A stretch of 64,000 bases of DNA. It comes from Planctomyces sp. SH-PL62. GTDB lineage: Bacteria; Planctomycetota; Planctomycetia; Isosphaerales; Isosphaeraceae. The first letter of the stretch is position 1. Each line of letters opens with the position of its first letter. The notes beneath the pieces are model-generated. The model searched no databases and had not been told where the DNA came from. It was given only the letters and a program-made list of their open reading frames with translations. The stretch lies in assembly GCF_001610895.1 (NCBI RefSeq), contig NZ_CP011273.1, positions 4,712,001-4,776,000 of the forward strand. The letters are read 5' to 3'. The translations under genes were made by a program, and so were the position numbers. Below, in pieces: positions 63,801 through 64,000 of this stretch.

Positions 63801-64000
63801 CCGGGCAGCGCCCCGAGTTGATTGTGGACGCGGTCCCAGGCGACCCGGGCGCGAAGGTCGCGGATCGAGCCGGTGGAGTAGCGTCCCGAGACCAGCCGGA
63901 GCACGCGTTCGAAGGCGTCGGCGGAAAGTTCGCTGAAGGAGTAAGCCCGGCGAACGAGGTCGTAAAGCTCGGAGGCGTCCCAGCGATCCATCGCCACGCA
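60896..64000 (-). CDS. lhr: Lhr-type ATP-dependent helicase, C-terminal part (5' end outside window)
   Basis: At least 1034 residues, open at the right edge; the reading frame continues past 64000, so the GTG at 63997 is not the start. The visible part lacks the RecA-like helicase domains, which should lie to the right. It begins with the bridge CVAMDRWDASELYDLVRRAY, then the large Lhr-specific region with the DEAD/H-associated domain (GRMHLGLKLALLARIQDRYG, TYRECLDDDLQTPRLREFLDAV), winged-helix repeats (ERRGASFAADLARASGVDLLSLRRTLRSLLHRG), and ends in the beta-rich C-terminal module. Lhr unwinds RNA-DNA hybrids and acts in DNA repair. No partner gene is close; fumC follows 147 bases later. Confidence 0.9.
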   Translation of the reverse strand, partial: CVAMDRWDASELYDLVRRAYSFSELSADAFERVLRLVSGRYSTGSIRDLRARVAWDRVHNQLGALPGTSRLALTGGGTIPDVGHFPVYLGEGGPKLGELDEEFVFERRVGESFMLGNSAWRIEVIDVHKVIVGPAEGSQVVMPFWRGETNPRSMELGQAVGVLTREIAEGLDDPGLPARLERECRLEPAAARLLIRRVARQRRLAGVVPDDRTILVESFRDPTGETALAVLSPYGRMHLGLKLALLARIQDRYGFTASCLHGDDGLLFRLPQTEEPPLDLLDGLDGAEAERLIRRVLPDTSLFGLRFRQNAGRALLMPRPDPSKRTPLWLQRLRAKDLLGVVGEFPDHPIVVETYRECLDDDLQTPRLREFLDAVSAGTIRVEKRADELASPFASDLVFQFTAAYIYEWDEPRRKPDESRSATIDVDLLDGLLHGLEAGRGLDEQAVGRVEGRLRQRGRPPRTADEMAETLRTLGDLAASDLAGPMEAFAVDLAGQGRAARIELEGTSEPGRWISAEESALYASAFAPEAAPDAEAVETIVRRYLKTHALVGLADLIRRYPIPPETARTLLEAWVESSDVVQIEEGDDGPRWAERENLAEIQRLTLAQRRKESVAVAPEVFADFFARRQHVHPETRLSGIEGVEAVLEQFQGFAATAEFWEEELLPRRVVGYQRSWLDEALARGAWTWRAATDGRETPLVAIVPRGFAGGWPEPTDAPPLSDDEPKVLEALERRGASFAADLARASGVDLLSLRRTLRSLLHRGAVANDRFDPLRPGAFEVLDVVDRTSAGASRGGRRRGISRRVEPSRPEGRWELVVPAVESDERTLAWIDALFARYGVLARETAAVDAWAPPWSTLYPHLARLELRGEIRRGYFVEGLSGVQYATEEAAEGLAALAAATGRDALEILISAADPANLYGAGAPLDIPLLEGGAARLIRSTGNFLVLRGGRPILILEAYGKRLTGLASASKAELDAALARVLDMASPERRVFKVETYNGQPTVASAAAERLTELGFVRDYPALTYYAAWSPGGI

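Noticed and set aside
60896-64000. A free-standing protein starting at the GTG at 63997
   Set aside because: The frame stays open to the window edge with family residues before that codon, so the gene is the tail of a longer Lhr helicase.

Overview
The window is about 64 kb of very GC-rich bacterial chromosome. Its gene content points to the Planctomycetes, most likely the family Isosphaeraceae. The clues are a DUF1501 protein, a DUF1559 pseudopilin-like protein with the H-x9-DG signature, two Hanks-type Ser/Thr kinases, a giant secreted protein starting with a planctomycete-type LEYLEGRILLAS leader, a GH3-family ligase, a PPi-dependent phosphofructokinase, and many exported proteins of unknown role. 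The genus call is an inference from gene content. Because third codon positions are almost all G or C, most genes carry long antisense open frames that are shadows.

Layout: 1-7645 (minus) is a truncated giant exported protease/beta-helix protein. 8374-14152 (minus) is a tight four-gene operon: S55 (SpoIVB-type) peptidase, beta-propeller protein, DUF1559 protein, HAD phosphatase. 14644-18032 holds a DUF1501 protein convergent with a kinase/membrane-protein pair. 18456-22451 (minus) is a sugar-phosphate block: HAD protein, PPi-phosphofructokinase, 6-phosphogluconate dehydrogenase. 22835-25423 holds a second kinase and an NAD-dependent epimerase gene broken by one base.

25653-30659 is the most unusual block: alpha/beta hydrolase, phospholipid-methyltransferase-like protein and GH3 ligase on the plus strand, facing an acyl carrier protein and an alkaline-phosphatase-superfamily enzyme on the minus strand. 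It looks like an uncharacterised lipid or acyl-conjugate pathway. 30939-38805 holds a polysaccharide export lipoprotein, two diverged NCS1-like permeases with an HExxH membrane protein and an MFS exporter, a seven-iron ferredoxin, an exported cyclophilin and a methyltransferase.

38993-48726 holds a 1542-residue TPR protein, a HEAT-repeat protein, a YihY-type membrane protein and a thioredoxin-fold protein with three YHS-like repeats. 49027-51588 (minus) is an nfeD-floA membrane-microdomain operon with a third membrane-anchored protein. 51997-55501 (plus) holds a TIM-barrel glycosidase-like protein, an enolase-superfamily epimerase and an alpha/beta hydrolase. 55512-64000 (minus) holds an exported MsrB, an exported HEMTH metallopeptidase, a proline-rich membrane protein, class II fumarase and the C-terminal part of an Lhr helicase that runs off the right edge.

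I saw no rRNA or tRNA genes, CRISPR arrays, insertion sequences or prophage genes. All calls come from reading the translations and motifs; no database search was run.
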